Positions 9,506 through 17,304 of a stretch of 64,000 nt of DNA are shown in pieces. The notes under the pieces are model-generated. The model was not told the origin of the DNA. It saw only the letters and a list, made by a program, of their open reading frames with translations, and did not search any database. This DNA comes from Sedimentibacter sp. (GTDB taxonomy: Bacteria; Bacillota; Clostridia; Tissierellales; Sedimentibacteraceae). The DNA is taken from positions 62,001 through 126,000 of the forward strand of contig JAHDLA010000003.1 of NCBI GenBank assembly GCA_018436705.1, in the 5' to 3' direction. Numbering within the stretch: the first letter of the stretch is position 1; every line of letters starts with the position of its first letter. The translations under genes were made by a program, and so were the position numbers.

Positions 9506-9574
9506 AAAAAAATAAGGACAAATTTCAGTGTACAAAAACTACACTAAAATCTGCCCCCTCATATCTCATGTCTA
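9506..9574 (-). promoter_or_regulatory. hutH leader: terminator overlapped by a HutP-like NAG repeat
   Basis: Minus-strand leader. Five NAG triplets (UAG 9574-9572, GAG 9567-9565, GAG 9560-9558, CAG 9553-9551, UAG 9546-9544) are each separated by exactly 4 nt. The later ones form the 5' arm of an imperfect hairpin (about 9557-9517, inner stem AGTGTA/TACACT) followed by TTATTTTTTT, a typical intrinsic terminator. NAG triplets with 4-nt spacers are what the histidine-dependent antiterminator HutP binds in Bacillus. Here such binding would disrupt the terminator. No hutP gene is in the window. Confidence 0.65.
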
Positions 9575-9595
9575 TAGGCGTATTTCAATACTAAA

Positions 9596-9624
9596 ATTAT
9601 ATTATAATTTTGCAAAATTGTCAA
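9596..9624 (-). promoter_or_regulatory. hutH: hutH promoter with internal palindrome
   Basis: Perfect vegetative promoter on the minus strand: TTGACA (9624-9619), 17-bp spacer, TATAAT (9601-9596). The spacer region holds the 14-bp perfect palindrome AATTTTGCAAAATT, a possible operator for the divergent Lrp-type protein. Predicted RNA start near 9589 gives a leader of about 110 nt containing the antiterminator-like structure. Confidence 0.85.
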
Positions 9625-9699
9625 ATGTTTAAAAGGTGTATTTCTGTACATGTATATAAGTTTATTACGTATTGTTTATAAAAAAGAATTTGCAAACCA

Positions 9700-9745
9700 T
9701 GTTCCGATATGCTATATTAAAACAATGTTAGAATTGTTCCAATAT
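9700..9745. promoter_or_regulatory. Direct repeat upstream of the Lrp-type gene
   Basis: TGTTCCgATAT (9700-9710) recurs as TGTTCCaATAT (9735-9745), 35 bp apart, and an AACAAT/ATTGTT inverted repeat lies between them. Helically phased repeats just ahead of the Lrp-type gene suit an autoregulatory operator. This is inferred from position only. Confidence 0.35.
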
Positions 9746-9776
9746 AAAATTATTAATTGGTTTAAGAGGTAATAAA

Positions 9777-10211
9777 ATGGATTCATTGGATATGCTTATA
9801 ATTGAAAATATTGAAAAAGAAGGCAGAATTTCGCATGAAGAATTATCAAAACGCTTAAATTTGTCCAGACCTGCCATTCATAACAGAGTTACAAAACTCG
9901 AAGAGCAGGGGATAATTTCCGGATACAAGGCCGAAATAAATTGGTCCATGCTCGGTTATAAGACTAATGCAATGATTTCTTTAAGAGTGCGAACCACTAA
10001 TTATGATAAATTTTTAGAGCAATTAAAAAATCTTAAAATTGCCGATCTCATTATTGAAGAGTGCCACATTGTTACAGGAACATGGTGCATATTGATGAAA
10101 GTAAGATGCATATCACCACTTGGGTTAAAGTCCTTGCAGGACGAACTACATAAAATTGATTGCATTAAAGAAACATCAACATCACTTATATTAACCTCAG
10201 TATATAATTAA
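9777..10211 (+). CDS. Lrp/AsnC-family transcriptional regulator
   Basis: 144 residues. An N-terminal winged helix-turn-helix (about residues 3-50: RISHEELSKRLNLSRPAIHNRVTKLEEQGIISGY) is joined to a C-terminal RAM/AsnC ligand-binding domain (about 65-140, with VTGTWCILMKVR). Such proteins form octamers that sense amino acids. It diverges from hutH across 297 bp, so histidine or urocanate metabolism is a plausible target; the effector is not known. Start ATG at 9777 after AAGAGGTAATAA. It ends at a bidirectional terminator shared with the FMN-binding lipoprotein. Confidence 0.92.
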   Translation: MDSLDMLIIENIEKEGRISHEELSKRLNLSRPAIHNRVTKLEEQGIISGYKAEINWSMLGYKTNAMISLRVRTTNYDKFLEQLKNLKIADLIIEECHIVTGTWCILMKVRCISPLGLKSLQDELHKIDCIKETSTSLILTSVYN

Positions 10212-10232
10212 AATAGTTAAATCTAAGCATAT

Positions 10233-10276
10233 AAAAAACCGGGTTAGACTTTATGATTAAGTCCAACCTGGTTTTT
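10233..10276. terminator. Bidirectional terminator between the lrp-like and FMN-binding genes
   Basis: Long stem formed by 10233-10251 (A-run, then CCGGGTTAGACTT) and 10259-10276 (AAGTCCAACCTGG, then T-run). Convergent genes end on both sides and a U-tract is available in each direction. Confidence 0.85.
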
Positions 10277-10288
10277 CATTCAACATAT

Positions 10289-10717
10289 TTATTTCATTCC
10301 TTCTAAAGCATTGTCCACGGCTTCTTTAATAGCATCGCTCGTAACAGTTGCTCCGGAAACACTTTCTACATCTGTCGAATCAGCTTCTTCTATTTTTGCC
10401 GGAAGCTGATCTATAGCATTGGAACCCACGCCCTGGGTTTCCTTTTCGCCCACAGCATCAACAGACATAATGTCATCGCCACTAACTTTTACTGTTACGC
10501 TCACTTCTCCGCCATATCCTTGAGCAGTCCCTGTTAATGTCTGAGCCTCGGTGTTGTCATTAGTCTCATTATCTGTAACCGCACCCTCATCAACATCATC
10601 TCCTACTGAATTATTGCCGTCAGTAATATCTTCAGTCAAATCATTATTTTTATCCTCAGTACATGCCACCATGCTGAGCAACATAAGTACACATACCAAT
10701 AATGCAAGTTTCTTCAT
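10289..10717 (-). CDS. FMN-binding-domain lipoprotein
   Basis: 142 residues. A lipoprotein signal peptide ends in SMVAC (lipid-bearing Cys19). A low-complexity acidic Asp/Asn/Thr-rich spacer (about 20-60) is followed by an FMN_bind domain (about 60-142). That domain ends in SGAT (about 121-124), the motif whose threonine takes FMN through a phosphoester bond in NqrC/RnfG-type and extracellular electron transfer proteins. It is therefore a candidate surface-tethered flavoprotein. No apbE (flavin transferase) or electron-transfer partner is nearby. Start ATG at 10717, GGAGG upstream. Confidence 0.85.
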   Translation of the reverse strand: MKKLALLVCVLMLLSMVACTEDKNNDLTEDITDGNNSVGDDVDEGAVTDNETNDNTEAQTLTGTAQGYGGEVSVTVKVSGDDIMSVDAVGEKETQGVGSNAIDQLPAKIEEADSTDVESVSGATVTSDAIKEAVDNALEGMK

Positions 10718-11121
10718 AATTATCCTCCAATTTAATATTAGTTTTTCATGAATAGTATAACCAAAATAAAAATTACCATTAAAAATTTAATAAAATATTA
10801 ATAATTAAATGTTAATTTGATTTTTCACCACTAAATATCCTCAAATATTATTTAATTTCACTGCAGATATTGAGTTTGTATCGATAAATACCGCTTTTTA
10901 TGCTCATAACAAATTAAATAAGTAAAAATCCGGTTAATATAATCAGAATTCACATATAATATATTTTTACGAAAGAAAGTGCACAGTCAAAGTATCAATT
11001 ATCAGGCAGTAATTATTTTACGTTTTGTTACTTATACAATATTAACACCCTGATACATAACTTAATACATTTTTAATGTCAATAATATTATAATAATTAC
11101 AATAAAATTAAGGAGCTCAGT
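10718..11121. other. 404-bp AT-rich divergent intergenic region
   Basis: Lies between the FMN-binding lipoprotein (leftward) and the potassium operon (rightward) and should hold both promoters. A TATAAT-like box (in TATTATAATAAT, about 11086) sits ahead of the potassium operon. An imperfect inverted repeat (TATCAGG near 10999, CCTGATA near 11050) lies upstream of it. I looked for a c-di-AMP (ydaO-type) riboswitch and found none of its conserved motifs. No small ORF with a ribosome site was seen. Confidence 0.5.
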
Positions 11122-11595
11122 ATGAACGCAGCTATTATATTATCACTTATTGCAGTATTCTTAATTAATTTCATTTTTATAGATAAAATTTATACTATTA
11201 TCGAACCGCCTTCTAAAAATCACTGCAATTCCAATAATAATTATATTTGCAGAGAAAAAGATGTTTTAATATACGGTAACAAAGCTGTATGCCGTGAAAT
11301 AAGCTGTTTGCTGATGCAGAAGGATTTAACTTCAGATATATTTAACGATATTGACAAATTGGATAAATCTCGTAATTACAGCTGCATGCTGGCTGTCAAT
11401 GATGATGATTTGGAAAATCTGACAGCATGCTCTATAGCGTCTAAATTAATGAAAATAAAAATTATATTTGCAATATGCAATAAGCAATATAACAAAAACA
11501 TATATGAAGAAAATGAAATTACGTGTATTGACGGTAAATCCTCAGCACCTGAAATCGTATTAATACTGCTTAACAGCAAGGTCACAAGGAGATAA
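11122..11595 (+). CDS. Membrane-anchored RCK/TrkA_N-like protein, first gene of the potassium operon
   Basis: 157 residues, not a standard Trk/Ktr subunit. One N-terminal membrane segment (about residues 2-22) precedes a Rossmann-like domain. The segments DVLIYGNKAVCREISCLLMQ (beta-alpha) and YSCMLAVNDDDLENLTACSIASKL match the position and pattern of the RCK N-domain of KtrA/TrkA, but the GxGxxG loop is degenerate (YGNKAVC). Its stop codon lies 1 bp before the ktrB-like start, so it is co-translated with the channel subunit. An accessory or regulatory role in K+ uptake is inferred. Cysteine content is high. Start ATG at 11122 after AAGGAGCTCAGT. Confidence 0.7.
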   Translation: MNAAIILSLIAVFLINFIFIDKIYTIIEPPSKNHCNSNNNYICREKDVLIYGNKAVCREISCLLMQKDLTSDIFNDIDKLDKSRNYSCMLAVNDDDLENLTACSIASKLMKIKIIFAICNKQYNKNIYEENEITCIDGKSSAPEIVLILLNSKVTRR

Positions 11596-11596
11596 T

Positions 11597-12940
11597 ATGT
11601 TTAAAATAAAAAACCTAAAAATGACTTATACTGAAATCATTGTGTTTGGTACTTTGTTAATTATAATAGTAGGCGGAATTATTTTGAGTCTTCCCGTATC
11701 ATCAAGAAACAACATGCCTACACCATATATAGATTCACTGTTTACCGCAGCCTCTGCGTTTTGTGTAACCGGCCTTGTACTATACGATACCTATACTCAT
11801 TGGTCTTTATTTGGACAAATAGTTATACTTGTGCTCATCCAGGTAGGCGGACTTGGCTTTATGACTATAATTACTTTATTTTCAATGTTTCTTAGAAGAA
11901 AAATAGGTTTGAAGGAAAGAAGATTATTGATGGAATCGGCAAATACACTGAAAATAGGAGGAATTGTATTTCTTGTTAAAAAAATTTTAATAAGGACATT
12001 TATTTTCGAGGGTATAGGAACCATATTTCTTTCCTTGCGTTTTTGCCCTAAAATGGGCTTTTACTTAGGATTATATAACGGTATATTTCATTCCGTTTCC
12101 GCATTTTGCAATGCGGGCTTTGACTTAATGGGCAGGAACGGTCAATTTTCTTCACTAACTTCATATGCGAACGATGTTGTTGTAAATATTGTAGTAATGG
12201 GACTAATAGTAATAGGAGGTATTGGTTTTGTTGTATGGGACGATATTGCTAAAAATTTATTTAAGTTCAACAAATACAGTCTTCATACCAAAATAGTTCT
12301 TACTGCAACAATTTCTCTGATACTTGGAGGTGCAGTCATATTTTTAGCAATGGAATCAAAACACAGCATGATAAATATGAGCTTGGGAGAGAAAATACTG
12401 TCAGCATTGTTTCATTCCATAACTCCAAGAACAGCTGGATTTAACACTATTAATTTAAATACCATGTCTGAAGGAGGATATCTGCTTACAATGCTATTAA
12501 TGATTATCGGAGGCAGCCCCGGATCTACAGCAGGCGGTATTAAAACAACAACTTTTGTTACATTAATCATTACTGCTTTGTCATCGGCAAAACAGCTTTC
12601 AGACATTACTATATTTAAAAGGAGACTTGAAACAGATTCTCTGAAAAAAGCGAGCTCAATCACGGTCATTTATATTTCAACTATTTTTTTGGCTGTAATG
12701 CTTATAAGTGCAACGCAAAATTTCAGTCTGGAAGAGACAATGTTTGAAGTAATTTCAGCAATCGGCACTGTCGGTTTATCATTGGGGATTACACCGTTAT
12801 TGAGTAATTTTTCTAAAATTATTATTTCTTTTCTCATGTACGGAGGAAAAGTAGGAGTGCTATCAATGGCTGCTGTTTTGGCTGAGAAGAAAGAAACATC
12901 TCCGCTTAGCAGACCATACGAAAAAATCATTATCGGGTAG
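11597..12940 (+). CDS. TrkH/KtrB-family potassium uptake channel subunit
   Basis: 447 residues, the size of KtrB. Four pore-loop repeats with selectivity-filter-type segments are visible: TAASAFCVTGLVLYD (about residue 50), SVSAFCNAGFDLMG (about 175), SITPRTAGFNTINL (about 275) and ISAIGTVGLSLG (about 385). Roughly eight hydrophobic membrane helices flank them. It forms the K+ (Na+-coupled) translocating dimer in the membrane and is gated by the RCK ring encoded next. Start ATG at 11597 after AAGGAGATAAT, whose ribosome site is inside the upstream gene. Confidence 0.95.
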   Translation: MFKIKNLKMTYTEIIVFGTLLIIIVGGIILSLPVSSRNNMPTPYIDSLFTAASAFCVTGLVLYDTYTHWSLFGQIVILVLIQVGGLGFMTIITLFSMFLRRKIGLKERRLLMESANTLKIGGIVFLVKKILIRTFIFEGIGTIFLSLRFCPKMGFYLGLYNGIFHSVSAFCNAGFDLMGRNGQFSSLTSYANDVVVNIVVMGLIVIGGIGFVVWDDIAKNLFKFNKYSLHTKIVLTATISLILGGAVIFLAMESKHSMINMSLGEKILSALFHSITPRTAGFNTINLNTMSEGGYLLTMLLMIIGGSPGSTAGGIKTTTFVTLIITALSSAKQLSDITIFKRRLETDSLKKASSITVIYISTIFLAVMLISATQNFSLEETMFEVISAIGTVGLSLGITPLLSNFSKIIISFLMYGGKVGVLSMAAVLAEKKETSPLSRPYEKIIIG

Positions 12941-12948
12941 GTGGTATT

Positions 12949-13596
12949 ATGAAATCAGTTTTAATTATAGGAATGGGCGCATTTGGAATTCATCTAGCAT
13001 TGAAAATGTCAGATTTGAAAAATGACGTAATGATAGTTGATAAGGATGCATCTATTATAGATGAAATGTCATCTCTGGTCACCGATGCTCAAATCGGAGA
13101 CTGCACAAAAGAAGATGTATTAAAAGCACTTGGTGTAAGCAATTTTGATATTTGCTTTGTAACAATAGGCGATAATTTTCAGTCTTCCTTGGAAATAACA
13201 TCCTTACTAAAGGATTTGGGTGCCAAGCATGTAATATCAAAATCAAGCAGGGATATACAGGCCAAATTTCTATTAAGAAACGGCGCAGATGAGGTTGTAT
13301 ATCCAGATAAGGACATGGCTGAGAAACTAGCAACAAGATGCAGTGCAAACAATGTACTGGATTACTTTTCAATTACTAAGGAATATTCTATTTTTGAAAC
13401 ACCAATTATTCAAGATTGGATAGGGCAAAGTATAGAAAACATAAACGTAAGAAAAAAACACCATATTAATATACTTCTTATTAAAAACGGAAATGATATT
13501 ACAATGCCAAAGGCAGACTATACATTCAGGAAAAATGACAATCTCATTATCATAGGCAAATCAGAAGAGGTTCAAAAATTTACGAATAACATATAA
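12949..13596 (+). CDS. KtrA/TrkA-type potassium uptake regulatory subunit
   Basis: 215 residues. RCK_N Rossmann domain (about 1-120) with nucleotide motif GMGAFG at residues 8-13 and an acidic ribose-binding residue in VDKD. An RCK_C/TrkA_C domain (about 135-215) is the usual site for c-di-AMP in Firmicute KtrA. Cytoplasmic octameric ring that gates the KtrB-type channel according to ATP/ADP or NAD(H). It starts 8 bp after the channel gene with GGTAGGTGGT upstream. Last gene of the operon. Confidence 0.93.
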   Translation: MKSVLIIGMGAFGIHLALKMSDLKNDVMIVDKDASIIDEMSSLVTDAQIGDCTKEDVLKALGVSNFDICFVTIGDNFQSSLEITSLLKDLGAKHVISKSSRDIQAKFLLRNGADEVVYPDKDMAEKLATRCSANNVLDYFSITKEYSIFETPIIQDWIGQSIENINVRKKHHINILLIKNGNDITMPKADYTFRKNDNLIIIGKSEEVQKFTNNI

Positions 13597-13653
13597 ACCA
13601 AATAAAATATATTATTTTAACTGTTAAAATTTCTTTGATTCGTTTCCCGCTCT

Positions 13654-13698
13654 GGCGTGCAATCTCACGCATATCTGAATACACTGTGATTGCATGCC
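13654..13698. repeat. Inverted repeat between ktrA-like and kdpE-like genes
   Basis: GGCGTGCAATC (13654-13664) pairs with GATTGCATGCC (13688-13698) with one G-T wobble across a 23-nt loop, between two convergent genes. It is notably GC-richer than the surrounding DNA. There is no U-tract, so transcription termination here would be Rho-dependent or absent. It may be a small repeat relic. Confidence 0.45.
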
Positions 13699-13740
13699 GT
13701 GCCGTTTCAGGCGCTTCTTATTGACAAAATTATCAAACTT

Positions 13741-14430
13741 TTATTCATCTGCAAATCGATATCCGACACCGATTTCAGTTAAAATATACCTTGGGTTTGA
13801 TGTATCCTTTTCTATCTTTCTTCTCAGACTTGCCATAAATACTCTTATGCTTTTGGAATCTCCAGTTTCGCCATAGCCCCATACTTCTTTTGATATCTGG
13901 CTGTGCGTTATAACCTTTCCCCTGTTCTTAATAAGCAAAACCAACAGCTTGAACTCAATGGGAGTAAGGTGTATTTCGTCGTCATCAACATATACTCTGT
14001 GCTTTTCAATATCAACGGTTAAATAACCTACTTTGTAAATACTTTCAGCAGAAGGTAAAACTTCCCTTTCAATAAGTCTTTCCATTACTCTTATTCTGGC
14101 AAGCAGCTCTCCCATTGAAAATGGCTTTGTAACATAATCATTTGCCCCTGCATCAAGAGCTGCAATTTTATCATAGTCCTGTTCTCTGGCCGAGACAATT
14201 ATTACAGGAATATTTGAAACCTCTCTTATCTTATTGATTATTTCAATACCATCCATATCAGGAAGTCCTAAATCCAGCAAAATAATATCAGGAGTTTCGG
14301 TGCAGAAATATAAAATTCCGTCGTTTCCGTTTCTTGCCGTTATTACTGAATATCCCTTAGCTTTTAATGCCATAGACATAAAGTTTACTATTTTATTGTC
14401 ATCCTCTATTATCAATATTTTATTATCCAT
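13741..14430 (-). CDS. KdpE-like OmpR-family response regulator
   Basis: 229 residues. Receiver domain (1-120) with phospho-acceptor Asp in LLDLGLPDMDG (about residue 52), acidic pocket IIEDDN and Lys in YVTKPFS (about 103). A winged-helix DNA-binding domain follows (about 130-225; LTPIEFKLLVLLIKNRGKVI). It overlaps the sensor kinase gene by one base (TAATG). It is convergent with the potassium uptake operon, so it most likely controls K+ transport as KdpE does. No kdpFABC is present, so the adjacent ktr-type operon is the obvious candidate target. Confidence 0.9.
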   Translation of the reverse strand: MDNKILIIEDDNKIVNFMSMALKAKGYSVITARNGNDGILYFCTETPDIILLDLGLPDMDGIEIINKIREVSNIPVIIVSAREQDYDKIAALDAGANDYVTKPFSMGELLARIRVMERLIEREVLPSAESIYKVGYLTVDIEKHRVYVDDDEIHLTPIEFKLLVLLIKNRGKVITHSQISKEVWGYGETGDSKSIRVFMASLRRKIEKDTSNPRYILTEIGVGYRFADE

Positions 14431-15869
14431 TACTCAACCTCCATAGGCAACTCTATTTTGAATGATGCCCCTCCGGCTTTTAAATTATGAGCAGTAATTT
14501 TACCTCCGTGTGCTTTTACAATTTCTTTGCATATGCTGAGTCCCAGTCCGACGCCTAAGCTGCCGTCCGCAATATTATTCTTTTGGCGGGTAACAAATCC
14601 GTCAAATATTTTATTCAATATAGATGGCTCAATCCCGATACCGTTGTCTGAAACTTCAAATATAACAAATTTATCTTCAACATACACACTTAAGCATATA
14701 TCGGCACTTTCTCCTGCATGCTTATATTCATTATCCAGCAAATTAACCAATACTTGAACAAAAAGCCTGCCGTCAACTGGAACAAGAACTATGTCATCAG
14801 GAATTTTTACGCAAAGCCTTCCCGTCTCATGAAGCCGCGGCACCAGAGATAACGTTTGGTTTACAATATCATCAACGGCTTCATAGCTTTTTTTAACAGT
14901 GAGTTTACCTTCATTTATTCTCGTCATATCAAGAATATTTTGTACTGTCTTCATTAACCATGTAGATTCATCAAAAATATCTGATGCCAGCTTCTTAATA
15001 TTATCTTCGTCTAAATTACCATAATTATCGCATATTAATTCACTAGCACCCTTGATACTTGTCAAAGGTGTTCTGATATCATGAGAAATACTCCTTAAGA
15101 GGGTGCTTTTAAGACGCTCTCTTTCAATATCAACCTTTATTTTCTGCCTCTCTTCATAAATAAATTCTCTATCCAAGATTATAGCCATCTGATGAACTAT
15201 TGCTTTAATCAACATATCCTTTTCCTGTGATAAGGCATCGTCAATAATGATTCGCACTTCACCTCTTTGCTTTGCTACTCCTTTTATAGGAACAATCATG
15301 GTGTTTATTTCATCAACTTTACTATATTCTGGCGATCCCAGTGTACCATATACTTTTTCCTCGCTGTTTAATTTTACACAGCAATCATAGCCGGCATATT
15401 CCTTTATATATTTTATACCTTTCAAAATAATGTTTTCGTTCCCAGTTACATTTAAAAAACCCTTTGTTATTTCATATAGAAATTTTGCTGTTTTTTCATT
15501 TCGCTTGGATGATTCCGTCTGATATTGTAGCTTTGATGTCATATTACTTGAAATTAAAGCTGCAATCAGGAAAAACATCATTAGGATTATATCATGCGTA
15601 TTACTTATTTTAAGGCTGTGCACAGGATTTGTAAACATATAGTTAAACATGAGCACACTTACTATTGATGCAACCGCACTGTAGACATACCCACGTGTTA
15701 CTATGGTAACAGCAAGAACCCCTACGATAAAAACCATCAAAGTATTTTCTTTTCCTATTCCAAATTCGTTCATAATAATTGATAAAAGCATTGAAATAAC
15801 ACATATAGCAATTACTCTTAAAGAATATTGCAATTTTATATTTTTTATTTTTTTACTTTTATTTTTCAT
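14430..15869 (-). CDS. KdpD-like sensor histidine kinase lacking the KdpD/Usp input domains
   Basis: 479 residues from the ATG at 15869, chosen because GGAG lies 6 nt upstream; an in-frame GTG at 15881 is less likely. It has a four-helix DUF4118 membrane module (about residues 18-115), a GAF-like linker, HisKA (SISHDIRTPLTS, phospho-His about residue 264) and an HATPase_c domain (LVNLLDNEYKHA, DNGIGI, GVGLGLSICK). Full KdpD carries about 390 extra N-terminal residues with KdpD and Usp domains that bind c-di-AMP in Firmicutes. These are absent, so its signal must enter via the membrane or GAF region. Partner of the KdpE-like regulator. Confidence 0.88.
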   Translation of the reverse strand: MKNKSKKIKNIKLQYSLRVIAICVISMLLSIIMNEFGIGKENTLMVFIVGVLAVTIVTRGYVYSAVASIVSVLMFNYMFTNPVHSLKISNTHDIILMMFFLIAALISSNMTSKLQYQTESSKRNEKTAKFLYEITKGFLNVTGNENIILKGIKYIKEYAGYDCCVKLNSEEKVYGTLGSPEYSKVDEINTMIVPIKGVAKQRGEVRIIIDDALSQEKDMLIKAIVHQMAIILDREFIYEERQKIKVDIERERLKSTLLRSISHDIRTPLTSIKGASELICDNYGNLDEDNIKKLASDIFDESTWLMKTVQNILDMTRINEGKLTVKKSYEAVDDIVNQTLSLVPRLHETGRLCVKIPDDIVLVPVDGRLFVQVLVNLLDNEYKHAGESADICLSVYVEDKFVIFEVSDNGIGIEPSILNKIFDGFVTRQKNNIADGSLGVGLGLSICKEIVKAHGGKITAHNLKAGGASFKIELPMEVE

Positions 15870-15943
15870 ATAAATCTCCACTTATTAAGTCGTATTATTA
15901 TACCACAATGCTTAAAATATTTCTATTATTACTGCACTTATTA

Positions 15944-15972
15944 TTGTAATAAGCTGTTCATTTTAGTATAAT
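15944..15972 (+). promoter_or_regulatory. Promoter of the iron-sulfur flavoprotein gene
   Basis: TTGTAA (15944-15949), 17-bp spacer, TATAAT (15967-15972), then GGAGG and ATG at 16000. The 5' leader is only about 20 nt. Confidence 0.65.
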
Positions 15973-15999
15973 GTCCTTAAATGGATTAGGAGGTAATTT

Positions 16000-16632
16000 A
16001 TGAAAGTAGTTGCATTTAACGGAAGTCCCAGAAAAGAAGGTAATACTTATGAAGCAATAAAAATAGTGGCTGATCAACTAATAAATGAAAATATTGATGT
16101 TGAAATAATTCATGCAGGCAACAAGAAAATTCAAGGCTGCACTGCATGTAACTCCTGTTTTAAGTCAAGGAATGAACAATGTATAATTGATGATGAAGTT
16201 AACGAATGGATTCAAAAAATGAAAGAAGCTGATGGAATAATATTTGGCTCTCCAGTTCACTTTTCAGATATCAGCGCCACAATGAAAGCCTTTCTTGACA
16301 GGGCTACATATGTGGGGAGTGCAAACAACGGATTATTCAGACATAAAGTCGGAACAGGCATCATATCAGTCAGACGAGCAGGGGGAATTCCTGCATTTAA
16401 CCAGTTGAACAATTACATAAGCTATTCGGAAATGCTTATGCCCACATCAAATTACTGGAACGTTATTTTTGGTTTGAAACCTGGTGAAGCTGTCAAGGAT
16501 GATGAAGGTGTTCAAATAATGCGAATCCTTGGGAAAAATATGGCTTGGCTCATGAAGCTGATAGAGTTTAGCGAAGGCAAAATAGAAAAACCCGTGCCTG
16601 AAAGAAAGGCATATATGAATATGGTGCGATAA
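16000..16632 (+). CDS. Iron-sulfur flavoprotein-like NAD(P)H-dependent oxidoreductase
   Basis: 210 residues with a flavodoxin-like FMN_red fold. The FMN phosphate loop is at the N-terminus (FNGSPRKEGNT, residues 5-15) and the flavin-contacting segment GSPVHFSDISATMKAFLDR lies near residues 86-104. A compact cysteine motif C-x2-C-x2-C-x7-C (QGCTACNSCF onward, about residues 46-62) matches the 4Fe-4S motif of archaeal and clostridial Isf proteins, so it probably binds FMN plus a cluster. Probable role: handling electrons or oxygen species in an anaerobe; the substrate is unknown. Monocistronic, with its own promoter and terminator. Confidence 0.85.
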   Translation: MKVVAFNGSPRKEGNTYEAIKIVADQLINENIDVEIIHAGNKKIQGCTACNSCFKSRNEQCIIDDEVNEWIQKMKEADGIIFGSPVHFSDISATMKAFLDRATYVGSANNGLFRHKVGTGIISVRRAGGIPAFNQLNNYISYSEMLMPTSNYWNVIFGLKPGEAVKDDEGVQIMRILGKNMAWLMKLIEFSEGKIEKPVPERKAYMNMVR

Positions 16633-16647
16633 GCATTGACATTATCA

Positions 16648-16689
16648 AAAATCACTGATTTAAACTCACCATCCTAATCAGTGATTTTT
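16648..16689. terminator. Bidirectional terminator between convergent genes
   Basis: Perfect 12-13-bp stem AAAATCACTGATT (16648-16660) / AATCAGTGATTTT (16676-16688), with A- and T-runs on both sides. The stop codon of the leftward gene at 16678 lies inside the stem. Confidence 0.85.
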
Positions 16690-17304
16690 ATCATCAAAAT
16701 AAAAAGAAACAAATCCTCCACCCAGCATTGTGGTATTATACCACTTCAAAAGATTAATTCGCTTTTTAATACCTTCATCAAGTATTTCTGCATATGCATT
16801 GCTTAAATCATCTTCATATTCCAAAGCGGCAATTGTAACCCAGTGCCATTTATCCAAATCCTTTTCTTCTCCGTTACACAAGTTTAGAAATGCTACAGGT
16901 ACGTCATTTATCAAGGATGACGAAATAAATTCAATTAGCCTTTTAAAAGGCGGTCTAACATCTGTTTTTTCCGGCACATCTATAGAGTAATATATTAGCT
17001 TTATTCCTTTGCTTTCGGAGTACGATAAAAGTCCGCTGCAAAATAAGCCGGTGCTGTTCACTCCTCTTATTGTTGGCGTAACATGATTCCACATTTCTTC
17101 CATCATTTTAAGACAACTCGCCTTATCCAATACACGATTTTTTTGTAAATATGAAACAATACCGGCAGCAACCGTAGGTCCGCATCCTGCCGTTCTCTGC
17201 CAGTGCTTTACATACCATTCCTGGTTGCAGCCCAAGTGCTTTTCGTTTGTTGCCTCATCTAAAATTTCAAAACATTCAAGGTTTTTAACCGATATTTTTG
17301 TCAT
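16678..17304 (-). CDS. Papain-like (C39-type) cysteine peptidase-fold protein, function unknown
   Basis: 208 residues, no signal peptide or membrane segment. I do not recognise a named family. The N-terminal stretch QEWYVKHWQRTAGCGPTVAA (about residues 27-46) has a Cys in a Gly-Cys-Gly-Pro context, as at the nucleophile of C39/papain-like peptidases. A histidine follows at WHWVTIAAL (about 154), then an Asp-rich segment, giving a Cys-His-Asp order. It could be a cytoplasmic peptidase, a transglutaminase-like enzyme or an inactive relative. Start ATG at 17304 (GGTGGAAAGTA upstream). No operon partner. Confidence 0.6.
   Translation of the reverse strand: MTKISVKNLECFEILDEATNEKHLGCNQEWYVKHWQRTAGCGPTVAAGIVSYLQKNRVLDKASCLKMMEEMWNHVTPTIRGVNSTGLFCSGLLSYSESKGIKLIYYSIDVPEKTDVRPPFKRLIEFISSSLINDVPVAFLNLCNGEEKDLDKWHWVTIAALEYEDDLSNAYAEILDEGIKKRINLLKWYNTTMLGGGFVSFYFDDKNH

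Noticed and set aside
10718..11121. Possible c-di-AMP riboswitch ahead of the potassium operon
   Set aside because: None of the conserved ydaO-type motifs is visible.
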